A stretch of 59,495 bases of DNA from Chitinispirillaceae bacterium. GTDB lineage: Bacteria; Fibrobacterota; Chitinivibrionia; Chitinivibrionales; Chitinispirillaceae. Under the pieces are notes generated by a model. That model searched no databases. It saw only the letters and a list, made by a program, of their open reading frames with translations, and had not been told where the DNA came from. Shown here piece by piece: positions 46,209 through 55,576 of the stretch. Position numbers and translations under genes: made by a program. The stretch spans positions 1 through 59,495 of the forward strand of contig JAFGHA010000145.1 in NCBI GenBank assembly GCA_016930275.1. The letters run 5' to 3'. How positions within the stretch are numbered: the stretch's first letter is position 1; every line of letters starts with the position of its first letter.

Positions 46209-47076
46209 CCGCCTCCGCTTTTTTACCCTTTTTACCGAGATCCGTTACCGGGAACATCTGCAGAACGACTTCATAAACATCATCAGCCGCACCATCGTCC
46301 GCAACAAGTTCGAGGATTTTATGGCGGGTCTCATCGAGAATATCCCGCACTTCATTATATAATCCCCTGCTCATGGTTACCGTGGAATAGGCGGCATATT
46401 TTTCATGGGGCGCAACTGATTCTATCGTTTCGATCCCCTTCATCAGCACATCACGCCGCGCCTTTTTTTTAATGAATGCGGGAACCTCCGCAGAGGTGAC
46501 AAATTCATCCGCCAGAGAGTATATGCCGCAGGCATCTCTTTTCACCAGTCCGGTTTTTTCGAGCAGCTCCACCGCCTCCCTGGCTTCCTGCACGGCGAGC
46601 GGCGGACGGACCGCTTTGGCGAGAGCCGTGTAATTTCCGTTCCAGTCTTTCAGGATGAGCAGTTCCCTGATAACCGGGTAGTACCATTTTTCATAAAAAA
46701 AGAACTGCTCTTCATGCAGGAGGTAGAATGTTGTTTTTTTTACGGTTCGTTTCAATCGGCTGAAATAGTAGTCCTTGTCTTCGATTGTCGTCGCCTGATT
46801 GAGATACACCAGGTTTTCAAAATAGGTCGCCGTTTTTCCCCTGAGCCCGATCCCTTTAATGATCTTCCGAATCGAATCCATGGAGAGATTTCGTTTGCCG
46901 GCCATGACCAGAGTACAGAAATTATGGGCATTGAATCCGGCTTTCTTTGCGAAATACCGTTGCGAAAAAGTGGGCATTATCCTCTTTTTGACTGCGAAGT
47001 AATCCTGCAGGAAGGTACGGTAATCATTGTACTCGTAGATTGATTCTATTATCTTTTGTAATTCTTTATCAATCAT
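46186..47076 (-). CDS. module B: TIGR02147-family regulator-like protein
   Basis: 296 residues, slightly longer than the others. IYEYNDYRTFLQDYFAVKK start, FSQRYFAKKAGFNAHNFCTLVM as HTH-like segment, FYEKWYYPVIRELLILKDW core, and DVYEVVLQMFPVTDLG near the end, followed by a charged tail. No ribosome site before ATG 47076. A LacI-like palindrome lies about 350 bases upstream. Confidence 0.85.
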   Translation of the reverse strand: MIDKELQKIIESIYEYNDYRTFLQDYFAVKKRIMPTFSQRYFAKKAGFNAHNFCTLVMAGKRNLSMDSIRKIIKGIGLRGKTATYFENLVYLNQATTIEDKDYYFSRLKRTVKKTTFYLLHEEQFFFYEKWYYPVIRELLILKDWNGNYTALAKAVRPPLAVQEAREAVELLEKTGLVKRDACGIYSLADEFVTSAEVPAFIKKKARRDVLMKGIETIESVAPHEKYAAYSTVTMSRGLYNEVRDILDETRHKILELVADDGAADDVYEVVLQMFPVTDLGKKGKKAEADGGDHEA

Positions 47077-47674
47077 TGATTCATTGAAACCGATAAAAAT
47101 GAAAACCCTGTCTCGTATCTTTAGTAATACCTAAATCGGAGGATTCTTTTTGATGTGGAAACTTAAGATGTTGAGTGAAAATGACATGACAAATGCGGGC
47201 CATACACGGGAGGTATGGTGAGCATTTTGGCAGTGGCAGTTTTGCCAACAGCTTACGTTCCCACGCAAAGGGGAATCGTCCTATTTAAGTAATATACTCA
47301 AACGATGAAGAACATTTTATTAAAACTATAAAATAATGGTGACTTTTGTTTACACTCTATATCGTTGATTATCTTCATAACTACTTTTATTTCATAATAT
47401 TAACTTTTTTAACCGGGTTTTATATAACCGGTTATAATTATATCTTGTTTACAATATCCGGTTACGATGAGTCAAATTACTACCTATGAGAGGCGATGGC
47501 TAGTTTATATGCGGACGGGGACCATCGTTCGGGCGAACAGGGGATACTGCCATTTCAAGATACCGCGACCATGTAGTCTTCCGGGGGGAGGAAAAATTTT
47601 TATGACATGGTCGTTCGACGTGTTCGTGCATATCACGCCACCGACTACTCTCTGAGTTTACTGGAGAATGGCCG
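47077..47674. other. gene-free AT-rich region with a LacI-like palindrome
   Basis: About 600 bases. 47423-47436 is the perfect 14-base palindrome TATAACCGGTTATA; AACCGG recurs at 47411 and CCGGTT at 47458. A similar AAACCGGTTT occurs upstream of the second GH2 gene. AACCGGTT-centred palindromes are typical of LacI-family sites. No LacI gene is in the window. Confidence 0.45.
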
Positions 47675-48340
47675 TTACCGGGTGAGAACCACCGGTATGA
47701 TTCTCCTGATCTCTTTTGAACGAAGTTCAACATGATACTGTCCGGCAACCCGCGCGACAGTGCACACGGTCAACTCCTTGTTTCCAGCGGCGAGCGACCC
47801 GTCGAACCGACCAGTGACAAACCTGCCTTTCTGGTTGTAAAGATTAATCCTGAATTGCCGACCATCGGCGCGCAACGGCACGACAGGTTTGATCCTCAGT
47901 GCACCGGATCGCTGTGTGGCACAGGAAAACATGCCATTCCCTGACTTCCGTTTACAGCAGCATCGTTTTTATGCTTTGTGGAGACACTGCCCTTCGACGT
48001 GATCCGGGTAACGGACGAAAGAGTAACATTCACCTCATTACCCGGCCATCCCGGACAGATCGTGAAATGGTTGACGAATCGTACGGGTGAACCGCCAGTC
48101 TTTGTTGTTCCCTGCGACGGGAGCGGTAAAGGTCTCTCCGCCCAGACAATACTTTCGCCGAACTTCGCATCCCTGAACCATTCGGGAGCAGCGACATGGT
48201 TGTCTATCGATGCCGATGTCGGTTCGTACCGCTCTGCAGCGGATACCGGGAAAGAAAGAAACTGTATGAACGACAGTACGGTCAGTCATCCCCGCAGAAA
48301 AGAACATCTTTTCCGATCATACGCTGATCGCCGGAATTCC
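47675..48340 (-). pseudogene. ruin of a GH29 alpha-L-fucosidase with its C-terminal sorting-like domain
   Basis: On the minus strand a signal-like stretch (LTVLSFIQFLSFPVSAAE) is followed by YEPTSASIDNHVAAPEWF-RDAKFG, the typical GH29 start. The active-site part is gone; later pieces (GGETFTAPVAGNNKDWRFT, NEVNVTLSSVTRITSKG) lie in different frames. The final part, in another frame, is a sorting-like tail (RINLYNQKGRFVTGRF ... VELRSKEIRR). This sits directly behind module A, so the module's original enzyme was probably a fucosidase. Confidence 0.7.
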
Positions 48341-48386
48341 CGGCAGCTTCACCCGCATACCATGAACCCGTTTTTTTTCCGACAAC

Positions 48387-50087
48387 TCATTTGAATCGTA
48401 CCAACCTGTCCGTTTCCCGCTGATTCATGTAGCAGAGTCTGATCCAGTCGGCACTCCGCTCCACCGCCGCCAGACGAAGTTCATCCATACTACCGTTGAA
48501 AAACGAAAATGATTCATTATTGTTCGGCTGTCCGATTCTGAGCATCGCTTCCGGATTTTCTCCCAGGCGCACATACAGGGAATCCTTGCTCAGTGCGACC
48601 GCTTCTCCGTCGATGTAGTACTGTGCCGTTCCCGTGCTGTCGCCATCCCACTTCCAGGTGAACGCCAGATGATGCCAGGTATCGACAGACAACGAGTCGG
48701 CGGCAATGGCGTAGGAATCGGCGAACCCAACGAACGATGGTCGTGCGCCATTGACACCGGGTATCTGCTCATGCGTATCGGTACCGTCACCGAAATAGAA
48801 ACTCTCCGTGCCCTTGTTCCATTCCAGCGAGGAATCGAGTTTCGAGAAAATCGCCCCTCCGCTGTCACCGATGCTGACCCAGAGCGATATGCTCATGTCA
48901 CTGTTTTTATAGCTGGTGACCTGACTGTTGACAAGGATATAATCGTCGACACCATCGAAAGTGCGTCCCGGTCCGATAATCCCCGACTGTCCGGTGGCAC
49001 TGATGAAATCGTCTCCGTCATTGACTCCGGTTGCATCCGTATAGAGACCGGCGGTTCCGGTACCGGACGCCTCTTCGGCCAGATGCCATACCCCGCGGAA
49101 ACCCTGGTCGGTACCGAATACCGGTATTTCCGAACGAGTAATCGCCGCAGCCGGTTCACCCCAGTAGAGAACAACATACACACTGCTGTCGTTTCCATAG
49201 ACGGTATCGACCTTCACCCACACTTCCGCCTTTCGGTTGTCTGCATCCCATCGCTCGATTTCAAAGGAAAGCGGGGTATTGTCCGGTTTCGTGATACGGA
49301 TATCGGAACCGTCGCTCCGGGCCTCATCGAATGGAAAGTTATCTTCCGTAAGGCGTACCAGCAGAGGAAAATCGTGGACATCAGCTTCGACATCCGCCCC
49401 GGAAGAGGTGGTATTGAGAAACAGCCTGCTGCTGTATGCCGCTCCTTCACCGGTGACAATCGATGGAATACCGGCGGTGACCGTTACCGCTGCGGCCAGA
49501 AAAAGGGTGCTGTCCGGGGTATCCGTCTGTCGGTAGGCAACCCGGGAAATGATGCCTTCGGGAACGGAGTCGATATATCCCATTCCATCGGATACGTCAC
49601 CCTGAAAAGTCGTCCCCGGAATATAAACATACCCGCTTCCCGCACTGCCGCTGTCTGCAAGCAATACCTTTATACTGCCGGTCTGTTTGAGAACCGCAGT
49701 GGCGACCAGAGTCGATTCCCCCGCCGGGAGAATGGCGATTTCCGATATGACACACCGCGTCAGGTACTGATCGTTGTACGCCTGGAGGGTAAACGTATCA
49801 CCCGTGGCCCGTTCCATGGTAATTGCATATCGGCCGGCACTGTCGGTCGTATCGCTACCCGTGAGTTCCGAGACAGCAGGTGAAGCGGGATTAAAATCCG
49901 AGGTATAAAGCCGTACTTCCGTATTCCGTGCCGGTGTTCCGTCCTCATTGGTGACCATTCCTATTACCACCTCCGAACCGGTACCGCCGGTGCCTGCTGT
50001 GGGGCCTAAAGTGCACTGTACCGCAACAGCCAGTACGCAGGCGGACAAAACCGCCGATGCCCGCATGACAATCGCGCGCATCATCAC
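48387..50087 (-). CDS. module A: DUF2341/LamG surface lipoprotein
   Basis: 566 residues. Lipobox at C25 (AVAVQC), then TAGTGGTGSEV. Regulatory-like domain (about 35-150), DUF2341 (FLNTTSSGADVEADVHDFP, EIERWDADNRKAEVWV) and LamG-type domain (SISLWVSIGDSG, DTWHHLAFTWKW) follow, ending WIRLCYMNQRETDRLVRFK. Start GTG 50087 overlaps the regulator stop (GTGA); an ATG at 50084 is the alternative. No SD of its own, so translation probably depends on the regulator gene. Confidence 0.88.
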   Translation of the reverse strand: MMMRAIVMRASAVLSACVLAVAVQCTLGPTAGTGGTGSEVVIGMVTNEDGTPARNTEVRLYTSDFNPASPAVSELTGSDTTDSAGRYAITMERATGDTFTLQAYNDQYLTRCVISEIAILPAGESTLVATAVLKQTGSIKVLLADSGSAGSGYVYIPGTTFQGDVSDGMGYIDSVPEGIISRVAYRQTDTPDSTLFLAAAVTVTAGIPSIVTGEGAAYSSRLFLNTTSSGADVEADVHDFPLLVRLTEDNFPFDEARSDGSDIRITKPDNTPLSFEIERWDADNRKAEVWVKVDTVYGNDSSVYVVLYWGEPAAAITRSEIPVFGTDQGFRGVWHLAEEASGTGTAGLYTDATGVNDGDDFISATGQSGIIGPGRTFDGVDDYILVNSQVTSYKNSDMSISLWVSIGDSGGAIFSKLDSSLEWNKGTESFYFGDGTDTHEQIPGVNGARPSFVGFADSYAIAADSLSVDTWHHLAFTWKWDGDSTGTAQYYIDGEAVALSKDSLYVRLGENPEAMLRIGQPNNNESFSFFNGSMDELRLAAVERSADWIRLCYMNQRETDRLVRFK

Positions 50088-50950
50088 TTCTCATCCTTTC
50101 CTGGGTCGGTGAGAGGAAACAACTGACAATTCAACTGGAAAACACCCTCCGGATTCGGATCATTCTCCGCAAGACTGAGGACCTTCTTACGGAACGCGGC
50201 GACCTCCTCCTTGATCAGCTGCCTGGTTTTCTTCGAAATACTGAGCGTTATAGCCGACATATCCATCTGACGCTCGCTATACCGGTCGAACGCCTCAGCC
50301 GCAAGGGTCAGAAGACTTCGCTGAAAATTGATAATATTCATCGTCCTTACCAGCCGGTCATTTTCCAGAAGACCGGTCGAGATGATCTGATCAGACGGTT
50401 CGTACAATCCGAGTTCATTTTTTGTTATCATTCCCAGTCGTTCCAGCGTTTCGACCGCTTTTTTCGCCTGTTCCGGCTTTATCTGCGGTGAGAGTTTTTT
50501 CGCGAGTGCCGGGAAGTCCGATCCGTTAAAAGGATATATCGAGAGCAGCGCGCGAACGGCACTGTAATACCACCGGGAATAGTACTCATAGCGTGAGGCA
50601 TCAATGATACGGGCTTTTGACTCATGGTAGGACATCATCCGGTTGAAGTACAGCTTGCGTTCCTCAATCGTCGACGCATCGGTGAAAAACACCATGGCCT
50701 CGAAATACTCCGCTTCGCGTTTGGAATGCCCGATCGCTTCGGAAAATCTGGTGATCGCCCGACGCGACAGTGATTGTTTTCCGTCAACGACATCCTTGTA
50801 AAGCCCTATTGAGCCGATTTTAGCTTTTCCGGCAAAATAACGGTATGAAAAATAGGTGCACCGGGACTTCTGATCACGGTAGTAATCTGCAAGATACTTC
50901 CGGTAATCGGTGTAATCGAAAATCCTGATGTTGGAATTTGTACGAGCCAT
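50084..50950 (-). CDS. module A: TIGR02147-family regulator-like protein
   Basis: 288 residues. IFDYTDYRKYLADYYRDQK, HTH-like FSYRYFAGKAKIGSIGLYKDVV, YYSRWYYSAVRALLSIYPF, and the end GVFQLNCQLFPLTDPG. The conserved NFQRSLLTLAAEAFDRYSER block is complete. No SD precedes ATG 50950. Its partner lipoprotein is intact although the enzyme behind it is ruined. Confidence 0.85.
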   Translation of the reverse strand: MARTNSNIRIFDYTDYRKYLADYYRDQKSRCTYFSYRYFAGKAKIGSIGLYKDVVDGKQSLSRRAITRFSEAIGHSKREAEYFEAMVFFTDASTIEERKLYFNRMMSYHESKARIIDASRYEYYSRWYYSAVRALLSIYPFNGSDFPALAKKLSPQIKPEQAKKAVETLERLGMITKNELGLYEPSDQIISTGLLENDRLVRTMNIINFQRSLLTLAAEAFDRYSERQMDMSAITLSISKKTRQLIKEEVAAFRKKVLSLAENDPNPEGVFQLNCQLFPLTDPGKDEK

Positions 50951-51089
50951 GGTTATTACAAGTCCAAACTGTTATATTCTCTTTCCTGATTGCATCATTA
51001 CTTCCGTTTCCGTTATCACCTCATGCAATGCGTGACCACCCGGGAGACGTGGTTTAAAGCCACACTCATCCGGGTATCAGGGGTTTGCC

Positions 51090-51821
51090 TCAACGTTTAT
51101 ACACTGCATAATCGTCTAGATAATACTCCTTTGGACCATCGGGCCCGGGCCCTTGCGCACCGACACTGTCACGCATCACGATAAACCGGTTGATTGAAAG
51201 GATATCAATGGTTTTAAGCGTGTGAATCAACGAATCATTCATGAAATAACTGGCTGTGGTATCGGTAAAATTGCATTCTATGCGAAATTTGTACCAGATA
51301 TCATATTGTAACGCAGCAAAACCGGTATGCAGGTTTTCCGGCTGGTTCGTCTGCCATTCATAGATAAACTGCAATGAATCGTTCGCGGTTGCCCCTATTC
51401 CCAGTATGACTTTCAAACCGTTCCATTCGGACCCTCCCGATCCCAGTGCGGCAAAAAATGGAATATGTTCCGACTTTTTGGCCAGAAAATAAAATTGAAG
51501 ACCGGCGACGGAGTCTTCAACCGACAGATTTTCAAACGGGCGGATACCGGTTTTCATCGAATCACTGGTCAGGGAACGACTGTGCCGGTGTGGGCTACCT
51601 CGGTAGTCGTGGACAACAGCCCCCGTCCTCCGCCCCAGGCGACCTTATTATATCGTGCGGCAAGCGAATCGTTGTCATACTCGAACCCGTCCTCCATTAT
51701 AACACGCCCCGGAGGTGGCGTTACGGTAATTCCAGAATCAGTACCGGTGGGGGTCGCATACAACAAAGATCCCTGCCGTAACCACCGCTACCACGCCAAA
51801 AACTGCCTGCAACCTCCTCAT
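51090..51821 (-). pseudogene. secreted jelly-roll (LamG/polysaccharide-binding-like) gene with two frameshifts
   Basis: A signal peptide (MRRLQAVFGVVAVVTAGIF) starts at ATG 51821. A shift leads to LLYATPTGTDSGITVTPPPG and EDGFEYDNDSLAARYNKVAW. A second shift near 51560 gives KTGIRPFENLSVEDSVAGL, and the final 150 residues of a beta-sandwich ending YYLDDYAVYKR. Each part is well preserved, so the lesions are recent or, less likely, sequencing errors. It may bind glycan. Confidence 0.65.
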
Positions 51822-51975
51822 TCCTGCCTGCCTTTCCTGAGTATCCGGCAGGTATCCACCGGTTTTCTATACTTCATCTTTAATTATCCGACTGCTTGTA
51901 TCTTTATTGGTAAGGATGATCCCCGCCTGGCCAATACATTATCCATTCAAACGGACCGCAGTACCACTCCTATAT

Positions 51976-52633
51976 TTAGGTATCCTCGCATTTATCAACC
52001 ATATTTGCAGGCTCGAATCCCCTTCCACGACCATGCTGTGCGGTGGCGGTCGCCTCGGCAAGCAGATTGGTGCGGAAGGTACCGTAGATCCATTTTCCCA
52101 GTCCTGCCGCATTCGTCGAATCCTCCGCCGGAATCTGCCCCCTTTTATCGGGTGGAAAGTTGAGCAGCCAGACGGTATTCCTCGCCGTAGAATTGAAATA
52201 CATATCCCATAACTGCTGGACCGTCTTGGGATGCTCGTTCTCGTGGTAGAACCATCCGGGACGAATCGACACATTCGTCTCCGCAGGAATGTAAGAGTCG
52301 CCGTTACTGTCACCGCTGTTCATCACATTCGTTCGCTCATTGAGTACATCCGCAGCGTTTATCGTTGCCCAGCAGGGATCTCCGGCAATACCGCCTTCAT
52401 TGCCAACCCAGCGGACATCGCCGCTCTGGGTTGCCGGTAAAGGTGTTCATATTGAAATGAATAAACGCCTGCTGTTCCCGGTGATACCATTCAATCTGCC
52501 GTTCATTCGGAGTGAGGCCGACGGGTTCCGGTGGAGCGACCTCCGCCCGTAAAGAACCTGTACCGGCGATGATGATACAACACATTCCGGCAACGAACGT
52601 CTTTACTGCAAATGTCCGCAATGATGAAACCAT
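51976..52633 (-). pseudogene. GH29 alpha-L-fucosidase with deleted catalytic core
   Basis: Signal peptide and GH29 start (PPEPVGLTPNERQIEWYHRE, AFIHFNMNTFTG) join, across a gap and a frame change near 52430, to VRWVGNEGGIAGDPCWATIN and on to GWFYHENEHPKTVQQLWDMY. Roughly 150 residues including the nucleophile region are missing. A GRGRGFEPANMVDKCEDT block that looks like the start of an F5/8 discoidin domain ends at a stop. The gene is dead but recent, as both ends are well preserved. Confidence 0.8.
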
Positions 52634-53019
52634 GACCACAAACCCCTGAGGCAGATGAAAAACCGTAATCAACAAAATTTGCGGTTATATCGGATAACCG
52701 GAACAAATCTTCCTTGGACCACGGCTAATAATATGCTATACATCCGGAGGAGAAACGGTATTTATCCCTCGTTATTAAATATTTCCGTTCTGTTTTATGG
52801 AACAGCATCAGCTGACGATGTTTTGTTATATCTTGCTTATTAACATTGCTTTATAAGTTAATAACCAGCTAGTAACAATTATGTTTGTCGTTTATAAAGC
52901 CGGATAAATTGGAACAGTACTCCCGCACGAACAGATAGTGGTACTAGCCTTTTGCAGCTGAAATGGATTTCCCGCACGATTGTTGTTGCAAGCCGGAGAA
53001 CGGCCTGCTTCAGGTATAA
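52634..53019. other. gene-free AT-rich region
   Basis: Nearly 390 bases upstream of the GH29 ruin. It includes ATAACCGG near 52696 that resembles half of the LacI-like sites, but no complete site or gene. Confidence 0.3.
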
Positions 53020-55371
53020 CTATTTTTCAATCGGAATAATTTTAAGTACGTATACTCCGGGCGAACGGTTTCCTTTTCCTGGTGAACCGGTCAGGGAGTG
53101 TACCGATGAGGGAATCCGTTGCCCCTTTAAATCATATAGGACAACCTTCCCTCCCTTCGCAGTCAACCGGTCCGCACCGTTTACCGAGAGCACCAAACGG
53201 GGATCGGGCGTTTTCCGCACGACTGGAACCACTTTCGGTGCATCAGCACTTTTCCGCGACGTTGCGTTATCCACCGCCGGATAGGTAGTGATGGTAACGC
53301 TGCTCCCCTCGAGATTATTTGACGTTGCGGAAATAGTAGTCGCTCCGACGCTTTGAGTCGACCGGACAACGACACCGACCTTCCCGGCAATCGCATTTAC
53401 GGTAGTCGGGCCGAACATGGTACACGAGGAACCGGAAAAAACCAAGTTTACCGATGCATTCGAGTTGATGCACTTTCCGCTGCCGTCCCGAATGGCGACG
53501 ATAATACGCGAGATATCGGACCCGTCGGCGCGCAGGTAGGTCAGGTCCGGTTCAAGACTAACTTTTGTCGCGGTACCCTGAACGGGATTGTCATCATCCG
53601 AGACCGAAAGCACTGTTTTCCGGAAAGCGTAGTAGGCACGTTTGGGAATGAAATACTGATCGACTATCCCGAGTTTTGAATCATGCAGGGTATTGCGACC
53701 TCCCCCGTCACCGAACCCCCAGTAGTCTCTGAACGTCCACAGAACACCACCGGCATTGCGGGTATCGTTTCTAATACCCTCAAACTGACCAAGCGCATCG
53801 GTGGCGTATTTGTCTTCATTAGCCTGGTCACCTCGTGAGGCACCGCTGAATCCGAGATATTCCGTGCAGAGTGCCGGTAGGTTGTTCGGATATCCGCTGT
53901 ACTGATTCCCGTAGAAATCGATCGAACCAAGGTTGTAATCGTGTATACCGTTACTGGTGATATATTTCGGAAGCAGGGGGTTGATCGAATCGGCAATCTT
54001 CTTCATCTCCGTGTAATGGGAACTGAAATCCGCATAAGGCTCATTGAAATAACCGTACCCGATGATACTGGGATGATTGTTTCCCTGAAGGACCATTTCC
54101 TTGAATGTTCCGTGAAGATTAGACCAGAACACCGGGGTATAGGAGGTATGACTCCATCCCCAGGTGGGAACCTCGACCAGAAGGAGCAACCCCAGTTCGT
54201 CACAGGCGTCGTAAAAAGCCGGATCGCGCGGAAAGTGCGAACAGCGCATCAGATTGAAACCGGCATACTTGACCGATTCAATCATCTTATAAAAACGTGA
54301 TACGGGCACTGCGGCATGTACCCAGGCGAAATCCTGCGCCAGATTCGCCCCGTTGATGAAACATCGGGAACCGTTGAGATGAAATCCGTCGTTTACCGTC
54401 CACTCAAGCGTCCGGACACCGAAGCGATCGACGTAGTCGTCAACAGGAATACCGTCAACACTGACGGTGGTGACGACTCTATATAAAGTGGGACTTTCCG
54501 GACTCCAGAGCACCGGCGTAGGAATTTCACTGCTCATTGAAACGATGGAGCTACTGTTTGCCGGAATGGTCTGTTGCGCGGTCTGGGTGGAAACACGGGC
54601 GCTGTCTTTGTTGAAAATCTCGTAGGTGACGGTACAGGAACTTGCCTGTGCCTTGTCGTTCACGACAGTGGTCCTGACGTTTACCGTCGCGGAGGCCGAC
54701 GATACGGTGGGCGTACTGATGATCTGACCCCACTGAGGAATATAGACGGGATCGGTGACGTGAAGCCAGGTATTGCGGTAGATACCGCCCCAGGTGACAT
54801 AATCGATCCACCCCGCCCCAGGAGGGACATCCGCCTGCGGACTGTTGTCGACCCGGACCGCAATGACATTACTGTCGGTCCTGCTGATCTGCTTCGTGAT
54901 GTCGATAACAAAACTCGTATACCCATTCGTCTCGTGCGAGCCGGCTTCCACGCCATTCACCCACACCCGGGCGGTACTCATGGCGCCGCCGAATTCTATG
55001 AATATTTTTTTATCCGTAGCGAGCCCTGACGGCAGCATGAACTTCTTACGGTACCAGGAAACTCCAAGGTAAAAATCCGATTTCTCCGGTGCTTCATAGG
55101 AAGGAGAATGCGGAACGGCAACCTTTTCCCATCCGTCATCATTGAAATCAGCGTTTGACGGAGTTCCCGTGCCGCTGCCCTGCAGAAACCGCCAGTCATT
55201 GTTGAATGACCGACGGAGATGATACTCGAATTTCTTGGACGTCGTGAAATTTTTCACCCAATAGTCAGTATCTGCGGACATTACCCTTCCGGAACCCAGC
55301 ACCAAAAACACGAGGACCAGGAGAAATAACCGGTTGCCGCAAAGCACAGCCCGAAAAACATTGTTACCCAT
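53020..55371 (-). CDS. GH2 beta-galactosidase-like secreted enzyme (second)
   Basis: 783 residues: signal peptide (to about 33), jelly-roll, immunoglobulin-like domain, barrel with acid/base E444 (YGYFNEP) and nucleophile E504 (CTEYLGF), an extra immunoglobulin-like domain near 640-690 and a sorting-like tail (KVVLYDLKGQRIP ... GVYVLKIIPIEK). Only distant relation to the other GH2 in the window; substrate cannot be fixed. A palindrome AAACCGGTTT lies 76 bases upstream. Follows GH31 and the outer-membrane protein on the same strand. Confidence 0.9.
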   Translation of the reverse strand: MGNNVFRAVLCGNRLFLLVLVFLVLGSGRVMSADTDYWVKNFTTSKKFEYHLRRSFNNDWRFLQGSGTGTPSNADFNDDGWEKVAVPHSPSYEAPEKSDFYLGVSWYRKKFMLPSGLATDKKIFIEFGGAMSTARVWVNGVEAGSHETNGYTSFVIDITKQISRTDSNVIAVRVDNSPQADVPPGAGWIDYVTWGGIYRNTWLHVTDPVYIPQWGQIISTPTVSSASATVNVRTTVVNDKAQASSCTVTYEIFNKDSARVSTQTAQQTIPANSSSIVSMSSEIPTPVLWSPESPTLYRVVTTVSVDGIPVDDYVDRFGVRTLEWTVNDGFHLNGSRCFINGANLAQDFAWVHAAVPVSRFYKMIESVKYAGFNLMRCSHFPRDPAFYDACDELGLLLLVEVPTWGWSHTSYTPVFWSNLHGTFKEMVLQGNNHPSIIGYGYFNEPYADFSSHYTEMKKIADSINPLLPKYITSNGIHDYNLGSIDFYGNQYSGYPNNLPALCTEYLGFSGASRGDQANEDKYATDALGQFEGIRNDTRNAGGVLWTFRDYWGFGDGGGRNTLHDSKLGIVDQYFIPKRAYYAFRKTVLSVSDDDNPVQGTATKVSLEPDLTYLRADGSDISRIIVAIRDGSGKCINSNASVNLVFSGSSCTMFGPTTVNAIAGKVGVVVRSTQSVGATTISATSNNLEGSSVTITTYPAVDNATSRKSADAPKVVPVVRKTPDPRLVLSVNGADRLTAKGGKVVLYDLKGQRIPSSVHSLTGSPGKGNRSPGVYVLKIIPIEK

Positions 55372-55446
55372 GGAATACTCCCTTCAGTTTCATACCTCTT
55401 TAGTATCCGCACCGTGCCGACGGTTACAACGGTTACGACGATTATC

Positions 55447-55456
55447 AAACCGGTTT
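55447..55456. promoter_or_regulatory. LacI-like palindrome upstream of GH2
   Basis: AAACCGGTTT is a perfect 10-base palindrome 76 bases before the GH2 start; its core AACCGGTT matches the site at 47423-47436. Short palindromes of this kind may arise by chance. Confidence 0.35.
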
Positions 55457-55576
55457 ATCCTACCGGATAGGGAACGGTAACGCGTTTGCCCGATAACAAC
55501 CGTTCCTGTATGCGGAAAAGTCAATTGCTTTCAGGGTCCGGTAACCGGCAGTTCTTCAACAGAGCAATTCACCCCG

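Noticed and set aside
47978..48394. 138-residue plus-strand open frame
   Set aside because: It is antisense to the GH29 remnant and has no coding features of its own.
48669..49883. 404-residue open frame antisense to the module A lipoprotein
   Set aside because: Shadow frame; no signal, domain or ribosome site, and the opposite strand codes a complete four-copy family protein.
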